A stretch of 64,000 nt of DNA from contig NC_034015.1 of assembly GCF_000346465.2 (NCBI RefSeq), forward strand, positions 10,619,867 through 10,683,866. Direction: 5' to 3'. Under the pieces are notes generated by a model. It made no database searches. It was not told the origin of the DNA and saw only the letters and a program-made list of their open reading frames with translations. This stretch comes from Prunus persica (Eukaryota > Streptophyta > Magnoliopsida > Rosales > Rosaceae). This document shows, in pieces, positions 45,804 to 61,159 of this stretch; the stretch's first letter is position 1; every line of letters begins with the position of its first letter. The translations under genes were made by a program, and so were the position numbers.

Positions 45804-46544
45804 TGGTTCAGATCAGAGAATAAGTCATTCTTGTAAGGGAAATTAGGAAAATGAGATTCATGAGATCGTGATGGATTATTTACAAGAGAAGAAAGGATCA
45901 CGTTTATTTCATGTATTTTGACTAGCTATGCTAGTTTCGTTAATTGAATTGCCTCTATTCTTTTAATTGAATTGCCAATCTTATTGAAAACAAAAGTGAT
46001 TATTGTCCAAAAAGAAATTCTAATTTGGGTCAAGTGGTATCAAAGCATCAGGTGATTTATGGTCTTAACTCGTGGCCCAAAAACTTGTAGGTCCTTGGCC
46101 TTTGGATACATTTCAATTGAAAATAAAAATAAAAATTGAGGATCAAGTCGTGAGATCCTAAGGGCTCTATCTTATGGGAGTATTTTTGCTCATTTCTTTA
46201 ACTAAATATGTACTTTCACCATTTTTTTTAAAAAATTGACATATGTCCATGAGTTTAACTATAATTAACTCTTTATTTTTTATTTATTTGATGATATTAT
46301 TATGATGAGAGAGAAACAATGCTTTAATAAGATTTTTCTTAATTTACCCTTATTCTATTAATTAACTCAACAAACTTTCCACTTTTCTTGATTAATTTAA
46401 TTTTTAAAAAAAATCAAAACAATGGAAACTAAAAAGGCAGAGCATAAGTTCTTATTCCCAAAAAAAAAAAAAAAAGAAGAGAAACACAGAAATCCCTTCT
46501 TTCTTTTTTTATGAAGGAAAGTTCATGAGTTTATACATGCTCAC
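45804..46544. other. Intergenic / AGP 3' region
   Basis: 3' UTR to about 45980. 46020-46110 has a TGGTATCAAAGCA-type SINE-like stretch. No gene. Confidence 0.4.
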
Positions 46545-46632
46545 CAGGAGCGGCCCTGGGGTGGTGCAAGTGGCGCCACCGCACAGGGCCCCCGATTCTT
46601 AAGGGCCCCAAAAAAAAATTCTTTATATTATA

Positions 46633-46835
46633 CAGTCCTGATCTCTTGGACCCCTGTAGTCCAAGAGATTTATGGTCACCCACCGTTGGATGTAAATTCA
46701 ACGGTTGACTTGAATCGGGTAATAATCATTTATGTCATATTGCATTTATATATATCATTTTGAACCATTGGATTAATATCCAACGGTGGGTGACCACAAT
46801 CTCTTGGACTCCTGTGGTCCAAGAGATTGGGACTG
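46633..46835. mobile_element. Nested MITE with 10-bp target-site duplication
   Basis: 203 bp. Ends CAGTCCTGATCTCTTGGACC and its inverted counterpart ...GTCCAAGAGATTGGGACTG, with a second inner inverted block CCACCGTTGGAT. TTATATTATA flanks it at 46623-46632 and 46836-46845. The 9-11-bp duplication class points to a Mutator-like origin. Confidence 0.82.
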
Positions 46836-48631
46836 TTATATTATATATATATTAATATTATATGAATCGTATGGATATTTACACAACAGCATGTTTAGGG
46901 GAGTTGGATGGAGCGCATCTCTCTTTGGCAAAAGGGCCCGAGTTCGATGCTCCTTGAGGTCGTTCCCAAACATTCTTAAAAATAAAATAAAAAAGGTTTT
47001 CTCCTTCAAGAAAAGTACTTTCTTCATTCAAAACACCATGAAAAAAGCTTCATGACTTCTTCTTTCTCTTAAACTCTGATTTTCTGGTAAGTAATCATCA
47101 TTGTTCATCAATTTCTCTTTGGTTCTTTTTTCAATCATTTGACAATTTTTGTTATTCTTTCAATTTCAGGAATTTGAATACCAAAAAAAGAAAACCCTAA
47201 TTCCTGAATTCATAAAGACCACTCAAAATCAAATAGTCATATTCAAATCTCAATTCAAATTCAGGTATGTATCTAAATTTCAATCTATTCTATATATTAC
47301 ATGACTTATTTTATTAAATTATTATCATGTTGATGATTGGTTGTATAAGAATATAATTTGTAGAAATATTTATCTATTTCTTGCTGGGGTTTTCTTCCAG
47401 TTATAGGGTTTTAGAATTTTTCTTTATAATCTAAACATTGCTCACTAGAAGTTTTTCATTTTTTTTCTTTTCTTTGTTTGTTCAATCAGTTTTGTTTTTT
47501 TCGTTCAGTGATCAAAATATTCTCTCTCATTATAATGTCATCAAACAAATAAAAAATACTAAAAACTTTCTGCAGCGTCTCTCCTCTCTTCTTCTTCAAC
47601 GTTTCTCTTTTTTTTTTTTTTTTCCTTCTAATTTTTCTTTTCAGTGTCTTCTAATTACGCCCAATAACTAATTCTACCCCTTTAATCATATAATCTTTCC
47701 TTTTTCATATACTGATTCTGATATGGGATGAAAAGAAACTGTGAGGTGCTGTTTACATACTGAGAGACTTGGTTTCCTTCCCCTTATTGAACAAAAAACA
47801 AGAAGATTTTGCAGAAAAGGGAGATGATTCTTGTGGAGTCGTGAAAAGAAATTTTTTTTTTTTTAAAAAAAAGGGGAAGTTGCCTCTTCCAAAATCTTTC
47901 CTTTCCAACACATGAATGATCAAGAAATTCCCAATCAATGGTTGTACGCTTTTTGAAATCAACCCTTGTTTTCGCCTTGGGATGATTTCAGACCACCTTG
48001 TTTTTGCTCTGTATCCCTGACATAGCCATGGTCTTTTGAACTGGGCTTTTGAACGCGAAAAAAGAAGACATTGAATTGCCTTCAATTGTTTGTGGCCCCC
48101 TCACAATAAGAAAGGATGCGTTTCTCTTTTCTTTTTTTTAATGAAATAGGAATTAAAAAGAATAAGTGATTTTGGGGCCACCAATATATTAATAAAAAAA
48201 ATAAAAACAGTCAATCAAATAAAATTTCAAAAAATCTCCTTTATCAAATAGGAAATAGAAATTTACCCAAATAAAAAAGGATTGATATTTTAATTTTTAT
48301 TCCTATATAAAGCAACATAAATTTAGTTTGAAGCAGTCGCACACATCAGAAGAAAATAATTGCATTTGGTTGTTTGCTCTCCAAGCTCCTGCTTCAAAAT
48401 TTTTAATTCCAGGTTAGATAACTTTACATAGTCATAGTTTTTTTCCTTTGTTTATTTATTTTTTATGAGAATATATTTGTATATGTTTATATGAGTGAAA
48501 TTTTTTTGCATAGAATATGAGAATATAGTTATATGTTTCGTATCTTATATGTTCTATGCATAGAATATGAATTTTTTGGGTGGTATAATTTATGAATCAT
48601 ATCCTTAATAAAATTTGTAATTGATTTGTAG

Positions 48632-48763
48632 ATGAAGAAACAACTAAGAATTGATGGATTTTTCATAAAAAAACATACTGAAATATCTGAAGTTATCTCA
48701 TCTATACCTTATTCTAATATCGAGACAGTAGCATTTGAAAATTGTTTTGATTATGTACATTGA
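48632..48763 (+). pseudogene. hAT transposase N-terminal fragment
   Basis: An acceptor-like TTGATTTGTAG precedes an ATG, and the frame reads MKKQLRIDGFFIKKHTEISE to a stop after 43 codons. The IDGFFIKK-type start is typical of TTF-type hAT proteins. Everything downstream is missing. Confidence 0.45.
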
Positions 48764-48770
48764 AAGGGAA

Positions 48771-49370
48771 ATTGCAGAAAATTTTGAAATCGAAAAAATT
48801 AAAATCAAATAAACACAAGAATCAAATAATAAAATAACCAAAAACAAACAAACCCAGATCACCTACCTCCCAAGCCCCCCCTCATCCCAGCCACCACACC
48901 GTACCTCCCAACCTCCTCCGCCCCATGCCCAGCCACAAACCCAGCCTCATTGTAACTCTGTCTCTCAGCTCCCTGGCATAGACGACGGCGAATACAAACA
49001 AAATTGAAACTTGTCAACTGTACGATTCTTACATGGTGGAAAAGCGAGGTCGGAGAGGGAGAGAGGGTGAGGGGGTAGGCGAAGCCACTTGGGGTTGCTG
49101 TGGGGATGATGGTTGGGTTTGTCGTCGTCGGAGAGTGGGTATGGTGGTCCGGTTGCGTGGGTTATGCTTTTCTCTAATCCTAGCACCCATTAAAAACACT
49201 AGCCTCGAATTTAAGTCCAAATGGTGTGATTAAAACAATGTAGCAATTTTGTGTTTCATATTTTGCCTTTAAATAACAAGGAAAAAAAATAGTAAGAAGA
49301 AAGAAAAGTTATGATAATAAAAGATGACAGGTAATGACTCTTTGTTTACACCGTTAAGGCCCTCTGGGCA
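48771..49370. other. Unassigned, locally GC-rich
   Basis: 48850-48950 is C-rich and 49030-49170 G-rich. Overlapping frames on both strands have no recognisable domain. Confidence 0.4.
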
Positions 49371-49800
49371 NNNNNNNNNNNNNNNNNNNNNNNNNNNNNN
49401 NNNNNNNNNNNNNNNNNNNNNNNNNNNNNNNNNNNNNNNNNNNNNNNNNNNNNNNNNNNNNNNNNNNNNNTACCCGTCGGTCCGGCCATAGCGCAAAAAA
49501 TGATGCTCTACCTTTAGACTTACGGAGAGGGTCTCTGCTACCTGGATCTCTACTACCAGGCAAGGACGTGGATAAAGGCCGATCCGATATTTTACTCCTC
49601 CATCTTTCTCAAGATCCTCAAGGCAGCAAGGCTTCCCTCTCCCCGGAAGGCCAAGTCTCTGTGCAAAGAGACCCCGACCGGGCATGACGTTGTACGCTCT
49701 GAGAGAGTCCGGCGTCAAGGGCCCCGTCGGTATTTTCAAGAAAGCCTCGAGGCCTCGGAAATTCCAGGCGACCCGCACCGTTTACCGTTCAGTGACAATA
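49330..49800. other. GC-rich island around the gap, possibly organellar
   Basis: Around the gap, and especially 49471-49790, the sequence is clearly GC-richer than all neighbours (for example CCCCGACCGGGCATGACGTT, GTCCGGCGTCAAGGGCCCCG). It keeps an open minus-strand frame across ~100 codons. Composition and texture resemble plant mitochondrial DNA, so a nuclear insertion of mtDNA is one explanation. No known mitochondrial gene was recognised. Confidence 0.35.
49371..49470. other. Assembly gap (100 N)
   Basis: Exactly 100 undetermined bases, the conventional placeholder for a gap of unknown size. Confidence 0.99.
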
Positions 49801-49953
49801 GTGCGGGGGTGTTTGGGTAATCTGGGTTTCTTATTTTTGGGGTTACCTTTTAAATTTTTTATTTTTTATTTTGGGTTTTAGTTAATTTTTTGGTTACTTT
49901 TGTTTTTTTGACCGAAATGTCCCTCAATAACTAACAACAAGTTACTCTATTTT

Positions 49954-50103
49954 GATAGAAATTAGAATTTGTCCTTGAATTGCTTAAATTAAAAATTATA
50001 TGGATAAAATTGATCAAATTGAAACGACGATAGAAATTAGAATTTGTCATTGAATTGCTTAAATTAAAAATTACATGGATAAAATTGATCAAATTGAAAC
50101 GAC
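49954..50103. repeat. 75-bp tandem duplication
   Basis: The block beginning GATAGAAATTAGAATTTGTC is repeated once at a 75-bp period (49954 and 50029) with about two differences. It lies just upstream of the AsnRS gene. Confidence 0.9.
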
Positions 50104-50276
50104 AACGATCAAAGTAATAGAAATGGTAAACTACAAAGATCAAAAATAACTGTTTTGCCATTTTTTAATATCTTGTTTGGTTTATTTGTTATTAATATGC
50201 AAATAATGTGATACCAAGTTAAAAGTTTGAGCTATATTTAGGTGCCTCTGTCATCTGTCAATCTGCAAGTAGCAAG

Positions 50277-52617
50277 ATGACTACCGCAGTGGAAAGAATG
50301 CAATTTTCCGATAGAGTCCTCATCCGATCCATCATTTTGAGGGCTGATGGAGGGTCTGGGTTAGCCGGGCAGCAGGCCCGGGTTGGTGGGTGGGTGAAGA
50401 CTGGCCGGAAGGCAGACAAGGATGCATTTGCATTCCTAGAGCTGAATGATGGGTCATGCACTAGCAATCTTCAGGTCATTGTGGAAGCAGACAAGGGTGA
50501 CCTTGGGCAGCTTGTGCTGACGGGTACATGCTTGCAAGTGGATGGCGTGCTTAAGCTACCCCCAGATGGGAAAAAGCAGAAGGTGGAGCTTCAAGTCGAG
50601 AAGGTGATCCATGTGAGTGTGGTTGACGCGTCGAAGTACCCGTTGCCGAAGACCAGGCTCCCCCTTGAGCTTCTGAGGGACTATGTCCATTTGCGTGCCA
50701 GAACCAACACGGTAAGTAACCCTGTTTGCATTGTAGGACCTGTTGTGCTTTTGATAACTAGTGTTTGATTTAGTGTATTTGCTTTCAGATGGGCGGTTGC
50801 TAGAATAAGAGATGGACTGTCATATGCAACCAAGAGATTTTTCCACGAGCATGGATTCTGTTACGTGAACACTCCAAATATCACCACCAGTGATTGTGAG
50901 GGTGCTGGTGAGATGTTTCAAGTCACTACCTTGATTAGTGAAGCTGAAAAATTGGAAAAGAATCTGATTAAGAACCCTCCTCCGTCAGAAATAGACGTAG
51001 AATCTGCCAAGCTTATTATCAAGCAGAGAGGAAATGATGTTGCTCAACTCAAATCTGTTAAAGCAAGTAAGCAGGAAATTGGCGCTGCTGTGGCTGAGCT
51101 TCAAAAGGCAAAGGAGAATGTCTTGAAGATGGAGGAGAGATCTAAGCTTCAACCCGGTATCCCTCAAAAGGATGGGAAGATTGATTATAGCCAAGATTTC
51201 TTTGCCCGTCAAGCCTTTTTGACTGTTTCTGGCCAACTACAACTCGAATCTTACGCATGCGCTCTTAGTACAGTCTATACATTTGGGCCAACTTTTCGAG
51301 CTGAGAAGTCACATACTTCAAGGCATTTGGCAGAATTCTGGATGGTGGAGTCAGAAATGGCATTTGCAGAGCTTGAGGTACGTGAAGCTTAAATTTAGTG
51401 TAGTTTTCTCAATATATATTCATGATTTTAACGTTTAGTTTTGTGCATATGCAGCATGATATGGATTGTGCAGAGGATTATGTGAAATTTATGTGTCAGT
51501 GGCTACTTGACCATTGTATGGAAGATATGCAATTTTTTGCTGACAAGATTGATAAAAGTTGCATCGACCGTATAACAATGTCCGCTAAAACACCATTTGC
51601 ACGGATTACTTATACAGAAGCAGTGGAGCTGCTAACTGAGGCTGTAAAAAATGGTAAAAAGTTTGAGAACCATGTAGAGTGGGGGATTGATTTGGCATCT
51701 GAGCATGAAAGGTAGTTTCATAGCTTTATTCTGTTGTTCTGTATTGTTACAGTTTCTGATTAAATCAGCTTACCAATTTATCTTTTTGGTTTCGTGCAGA
51801 TACTTGACTGAGGTGAAGTTTCAGAAGCCTGTTATTGTTTACAATTACCCTAAAGAGATCAAAGCATTCTACATGAGGCTCAATGATGACTCAAAGACAG
51901 TGGCTGCTATGGATGTCCTGGTACCAAAGGTGGGCATTATACTCTCAACATTAAATTTATATCGTTGACTTCATTGCTCTGTTGTATATACTTGAGCATT
52001 GTGTGTAATCTGTGTATTTTTTATGCTTTTCTTGTATTTCAGGTGGGTGAGTTGATAGGGGGAAGCCAAAGGGAAGAACGTTATGATGTTATGCTGAGCA
52101 GGTATATGAGTGTTTTGGTCTGTTTTAAGTGATTTTTATCCGCATCTGTTTTTTTTTTCCTTTTTTGTTGGGAGTTCTCTTGTGCACAATGTGTTTTCTA
52201 TTTTTAATATATACAAGTGATATTAGGGGAGGGGGTTTTCTCACACATACAATGCTAAGGTACTATGAGAGTTCGAATCTAAGACCATTGGCGTTTTCCA
52301 CTGAGCTAGACCCGTTGGCTTGTGCACAACGTTTTTTTTTCCATAGCAGCTGTTTTGCCCCTCCCCATAATTTGAGTAATGGATAGTTTGAACTGAGAAA
52401 CGTATGTATTGTTTGATGAAACTATTATTGCAGGATGAAGGAGATGGGGCTGCCAATTGAGCCATACGAGTGGTACCTTGACTTGCGGCGCTATGGGACT
52501 GTAAAGCATTGTGGTTTTGGTTTGGGTTTTGAACGAATGGTTCAATTTGCTACTGGGCTCGACAATATTAAGGATTGCGTGCCATTCCCTAGATCTGCTG
52601 GAAGAGCAGATCTTTGA
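50277..52617 (+). CDS. SYNC2: Cytosolic asparagine--tRNA ligase, with an apparent frameshift
   Basis: Six exons: 50277-50711, 50789-51377, 51455-51711, 51800-51929, 52043-52101, 52434-52617, all GT-AG, about 551 aa if continuous. Exon 1 gives the OB-fold anticodon-binding domain ([20 protein letters not shown]...). Exon 2 contains an inserted Lys/Glu-rich helical segment ([20 protein letters not shown]...) resembling a WHEP-TRS domain, the feature that suggests the SYNC2-type plant enzyme. Class II motif 2 is [20 protein letters not shown]; motif 3 is [10 protein letters not shown] near the end. The enzyme charges tRNA-Asn. Anomaly: exon 1 ends in phase 0 (ARTNT), but exon 2 is open only in the frame A-TGG-GCG-GTT, not ATG-GGC-GGT-TGC-TAG. 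Two bases seem to be missing just after the acceptor, and no alternative GT or AG repairs it. Either the gene is inactivated or this is a sequence error. Confidence 0.85.
52205..52325 (-). mobile_element. tRNA-derived SINE in AsnRS intron 5
   Basis: On the minus strand: GGGTCTAGCTCAGTGGAAAA (A box), CGCCAATGGTCTTAGATTCG with GATTCGAACTC (B box), then TAGTACCTTAGCATTGTATG. It looks tRNA-like in its first ~50 nt. It is inserted against the direction of the host gene. Confidence 0.6.
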
Positions 52618-52697
52618 ATTAATTACTAGTCTATATGCAGCAAATTTTTTAAATTTTATTTTAGGCGAATTTTGTACCTATATTTTTGGTGTACTTA

Positions 52698-53985
52698 GGG
52701 CTAGTTTGGCATTGCTGTGCTTTTAAAAAAAACTACTTCTGCTGTGCTGCGAGAATAATCAGCTGTGAAAATAATCAGTTAGGCGTTTGATAAATTATAT
52801 CTGAAAAAGTGCTGTGAGTAATCAAAGTGTTTGGTAAATGACAAAAAAAAAGTGCTTTTAGCATGTTCAATGACCAAAAAGGACATGATGATGGAACTAT
52901 TTGTTTTTCTTCTTCATTCTTTTTCTACTTAAAAAAACTTCACTACATAATGTTTTTTCTTTTTTTATTTATACTATACACGTGTTCCTCTCTTCTCAGA
53001 AAAGTAAATGCCTTTTGTTATATATTGAATGCTAACCATTCCGACCAAAAAAAAAAAATGCTAACCCAACGACACCAATTGGAAACCCAACACAGCCCAT
53101 CTCTCGACTTCAATTTTTCTCTTTCTACCATTTACAAGTTTTTTTTCTTCATTCCTTCATCTAACCAAAAATATCTCATGTTTCCCCAGTTTTTTTTTTT
53201 CTTTTAATATGTTTCCCCCAATTGTTTTTAGTACTTTTGGGTAGGTAAGACTGAAAAGGGGAAAAATTGTATGTAGGGTTTATGTTTTGGTGTTCTTGCA
53301 ATGGGAGATAACATAGTGGAGAAAGTAGCCATGGTTGAAATACAGATTTCTGGGTTGCAGCCATGGAGATTTGAGCTGGTTTACAGTGCTGTAGTGGGGG
53401 TAGTTGAAGCCCCCCCAAAGTTGGGACTACTGCAACAGGATCTTTCCACCCATAACCAAAAACAAGAACAACAAACTCAGGTGGAACATGAAACTCATCA
53501 CTCTCTCTCTCCCTCTGACTCTGGCTTTCTCTAAAACCTGCAACAAATAGAAAAACCCCCAATTTGACAGAGAAAACTCTAGATGCAGAAAGTTTGAGAA
53601 GTAGAAAACCGAAAAATCATAATTGTAATTCAGTTACTGATGAGTGGGCAACCTTCTTAGCAATTAATTTTTTGATGTCCACAATGAGAGTTCCAGCAGC
53701 GTCAGAGAGTAGAGAAGGAAATGAAGGAAATGGAGTTCGCAGAATGGAGAAGAAAAAAGGGGCAAGTGAGGGTATTATGGGAAGTTAAAAGTTCATTAAA
53801 ACAACCGGTTAAATTTTTTTTGAAGCAGCTTTTAAAAGCTGGGTAGAGACGGCTTCGAAAAAACAGCGATCATTGACCGCGATTTAAAAAAAAGCAAGAT
53901 TCCTGATGTTTACCAAACACCCAATCGATGACAAATTTTTATTAAAGCTGCTTTAAAAAAAAATTAAGCGCTGCCAAACGCCACC
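52698..53985. mobile_element. PIF/Harbinger-like element (1288 bp)
   Basis: Ends GGGCTAGTTTGGCATTGCTG and ...CGCTGCCAAACGCCACC form imperfect inverted repeats. They are flanked by TTA at 52695-52697 and 53986-53988, the 3-bp duplication typical of Harbinger. Subterminal AAGCAGCTTT motifs are present on the right. The interior has two opposed frames (53301-53534 plus, 53176-53562 minus) with no known domain, probably non-coding filler. It sits about 80 bp after the AsnRS stop codon, so it may supply part of its 3' UTR. Confidence 0.7.
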
Positions 53986-53988
53986 TTA

Positions 53989-54209
53989 ATCAAACCAATT
54001 CTTTTTTCATGTAACTATGTATGGAAGGCCTATGCCAACTGTTTAGCTTCAGTTCTGAATTTTTCATAAGCGACTATGAGTATGCGCTTTTAAAGGTGAT
54101 AAATGGTCAAAGATATGATTCAATCTGAAGATTTATAAGAATTGTTGATGAAACAGGTAATCCCACATTGGATAATTTATTATCCAATCTAAATATATGA
54201 TTAAGTTGT
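53989..54209. other. Intergenic, no gene seen
   Basis: AT-rich sequence between the Harbinger element and a SINE. Confidence 0.5.
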
Positions 54210-54330
54210 CAATGGGATCTAGCCAAGTGAAAAAGGATATTGACTTGCAGGTTAGTAGTCTCATGTTCGAGCCCCCATGATACTGTGGTAGTGTGTGAGT
54301 GAACAAAATTCGTGCGCAAAAAATAAACTC
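54210..54330 (+). mobile_element. tRNA-derived SINE, family A
   Basis: TAGCCAAGTGAAAAAGGATA (A-box-like), TTGACTTGCAGGTTAGTAGT, TCATGTTCGAGCCCCCATGA (B box), GTAGTGTGTGAGTGAAC and an A-rich tail. It is the best-preserved copy of the family at 11.7 and 19.8 kb. Confidence 0.6.
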
Positions 54331-54727
54331 GTATATGATGATACTAAAAATATGAAGGCATAAACTCCTATAGAAATTCTCAGCCGTAAATAGATGATTT
54401 GGAAATTTTTGACATGGTAGAAGAAAAGAAACATTTGTTTACTTTGGATACATCAAATTTGAACAATCGAACATCATCACATCACATTATAGGATGTTCC
54501 ATGTTTAATCCTTGATAAGTATATATGGAACAGATAATGTAGAAATGCTTTTAGAAAAATGCCCCAAGTGACATTTTTTGTTGTGAAGATTAATAGGGTG
54601 CAGGGCCAACATTGCACCAAACAAATTAAAATGGTTGTTTCTTAATTTGGTTCCATTTTTCTTGTTTATTTCATGCAAATTAAGACATTTGAATTCGTTT
54701 CTGACCACTAATATGCAAAAATACCGT

Positions 54728-54812
54728 TCAATAATTCCTTATACCGTGCAAAACCAAGCATTAACCAACAACTGTTTGATTCTAATAATAACCCAAAATG
54801 CTCCCTATATAT
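54728..54812 (+). promoter_or_regulatory. Conserved promoter of MEMK-type AGP
   Basis: AATTCCTTATACCGTGCAAA, AACTGTTTGATTCTAATAAT, AACCCAAAATGCTCCCTATA with the TATA box at 54805-54812. Third copy of the block set seen at 36.3 and 45.3 kb. Confidence 0.65.
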
Positions 54813-54939
54813 TGAACTCTCCAATTCATCTACATTCATCAGCACCTGCAGTAAACAAAGAAGAAATAAGAAGTTACTTCATATTCATCTCTAAGGCAGC
54901 TGTTGTTGATCAACTTATTCTCACTTCAAACAATTCATC

Positions 54940-55260
54940 ATGGAAATGAAGAAGATCTCCCTTGCCATCATCGTCGTCGCTGCCTTCGTGAGCGTCGTCT
55001 TGGCAGCTGACCTCCCCAAGGACCCACTAGCAGCTGCTGCTGCTGCTGTTGGTGCTGCTACCCCAAAGGCCTCAGCAGCCCCCGTGGGCTCAGCTGGTAC
55101 CACCACAAGCTCAGCAGCCTCCCCAATTCCTTCCTCTGCAACCGGCACACCAACCTCAGCTCATGCCCCCAGCCCATCAGGCGCCGCCTCTGCCATGCCC
55201 GTTGTCAGCTCTTTGGCTGGTGCCTTCCTGATGTCCTTCTTTGGCTATTACCTGCAGTAA
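54940..55260 (+). CDS. AGP23-like arabinogalactan protein, long form
   Basis: Single exon, 106 aa. Signal peptide MEMKKISLAIIVVAAFVSVVLAA, then a long Ala/Pro/Ser/Thr-rich mature region (AAAAAVGAATPKASAAP, SAASPIPSSATGTPTSAHAP, SPSGAAS) with many AP, SP, TP and PS motifs that predict arabinogalactan attachment. The GPI-type tail is MPVVSSLAGAFLMSFFGYYL. Signal, tail and promoter mark it as a paralogue of the 36.6- and 45.6-kb genes. Between them only the glycosylated middle varies in length and composition. Localisation is inferred to be the outer plasma membrane or wall. Confidence 0.88.
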   Translation: MEMKKISLAIIVVAAFVSVVLAADLPKDPLAAAAAAVGAATPKASAAPVGSAGTTTSSAASPIPSSATGTPTSAHAPSPSGAASAMPVVSSLAGAFLMSFFGYYLQ

Positions 55261-55678
55261 GCTCAGGGAATACAAAATTCTTGATGAGACTATGAGAGTT
55301 AAATAAGTACTTGGAAGATGGGATTCCCAAGAGAAGTAAGGATGTTTATTCATGTTATCAATGTTGTTGAATCTTAATGATTTATTTTGCTTAAATTCAG
55401 TTGCCTGTTTTCTTTCAGGCCAAAACTAAAAGAATAAATGTAGCATGCAATTACAATGTATATTTAGACAGCAGTAAAAGTTTTCACATCCAATTTCTAT
55501 TACGGCCAATGTTCAGTTACATTCAGCAATATGTTATTTCCGACTCTAATCTTCAATGTTCAAACACCACTCTGGTTGACAAACAAATTTATGTCAAGAA
55601 GATGAAACAAATACCTTTTCTTTTTTTCTTTTTTTTAAAACAAGATTGAATAAATTACAGACAAATGTCCATCAAAAA
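55261..55678. other. 3' regions between convergent AGP and NEK genes
   Basis: The plus-strand AGP and minus-strand NEK genes converge here. Only UTR-like AT-rich sequence is seen. Confidence 0.5.
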
Positions 55679-60323
<4,645 letters not shown>

Positions 60324-60657
60324 AGTCACCTAATAAGACCTTCAAAACCCAGAAGATACAGAGTTCAGTAAGTCAACCCAGCTTCGATGGTCGAGTCAAA
60401 ATTGCTATATTCACCCAATTTGGATCAATTTCATAAACTTCAATTCATATAGTACCAAGAAAATTTGCTGCTTTATAGCAAAATTCGACCCAAAATTTAA
60501 AAACCCAGAAAAGAAAAACTTGCAGAATTACCAATAAACAAAAAAAAAACGCAATAATCAGCTTGGAAAGCACCAACAGCTCTGTAATGCTCCTCAAAGG
60601 GAGAGTCTTGAGACTTTGAGGCTACTAAATTTCCCAAAAACTAGAGAGATCTTATAG

Positions 60658-60660
<3 letters not shown>

Positions 60661-60720
<60 letters not shown>
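60661..60720. repeat. (GA)n microsatellite upstream of NEK
   Basis: About 30 uninterrupted units, 340 bp upstream of the NEK start. On the NEK sense strand it is a (CT)n tract, probably in the promoter or leader. Confidence 0.95.
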
Positions 60721-60722
<2 letters not shown>

Positions 60723-61126
60723 AAGCTAAATTCCAGAATAATAATGAGTATCACAACAATACATGAGACTGAGACAAAGACAGAAGGAAAGAGAGGTGGA
60801 AGGACAAACTCAAGTAAAAGCAACAAGAGCACTGAAATGATGATTAAGAGTGTGATGACTTACCAAAAAAAACGAGTAGAGGGAGTTAGAGATGAGAGGG
60901 TGGAAGGGCAGTCTCAAAGTAAAACCAAATGAGGCAGCTAATTGTGTAATCTTTAATAAAACTATACTTAATTGGAAGTTGATTATCTACCAAATAGAAA
61001 GTTGGGTTTGTGGGGAAGAGAGAGAAAGGAGAGGGCTTGGGAAGCCAAAAGCTAAAGTGACAGGTACTGAAGAGAATGAAGACTTAAAAGAGAAAAGCAA
61101 AGCATTGCTTGCATTTTCAGATTCAT

Positions 61127-61159
<33 letters not shown>

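Larger units (their letters stand above)
46545..48770 (+). mobile_element. 5' part of a hAT (TTF-zinc-finger type) transposon
   Basis: It begins CAGGAGCGGCCCTGGGGTGG, the terminal sequence style of TTF-type hAT elements, followed by GTGGCGCCACCGCACAGGGC. A long AT-rich leader leads to a small frame at 48632-48763. No matching right-hand TIR is present, so the element is truncated at about 48.77 kb. It contains a younger nested MITE. Confidence 0.5.

Noticed and set aside
46905..46965. tRNA-like stretch with a GAGTTCGATGCTCC B box
   Set aside because: No cloverleaf can be drawn. It lies inside the hAT 5' region and is more likely SINE-like or internal transposon sequence.
49269..49778. 169-codon minus-strand ORF across the gap
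   Set aside because: It includes 34 unknown residues from the N run, so continuity is not established. The rest has no known domain.
53176..53562. 128-codon minus-strand ORF
   Set aside because: It lies inside the Harbinger-like element, overlaps an opposed ORF and resembles no transposase.
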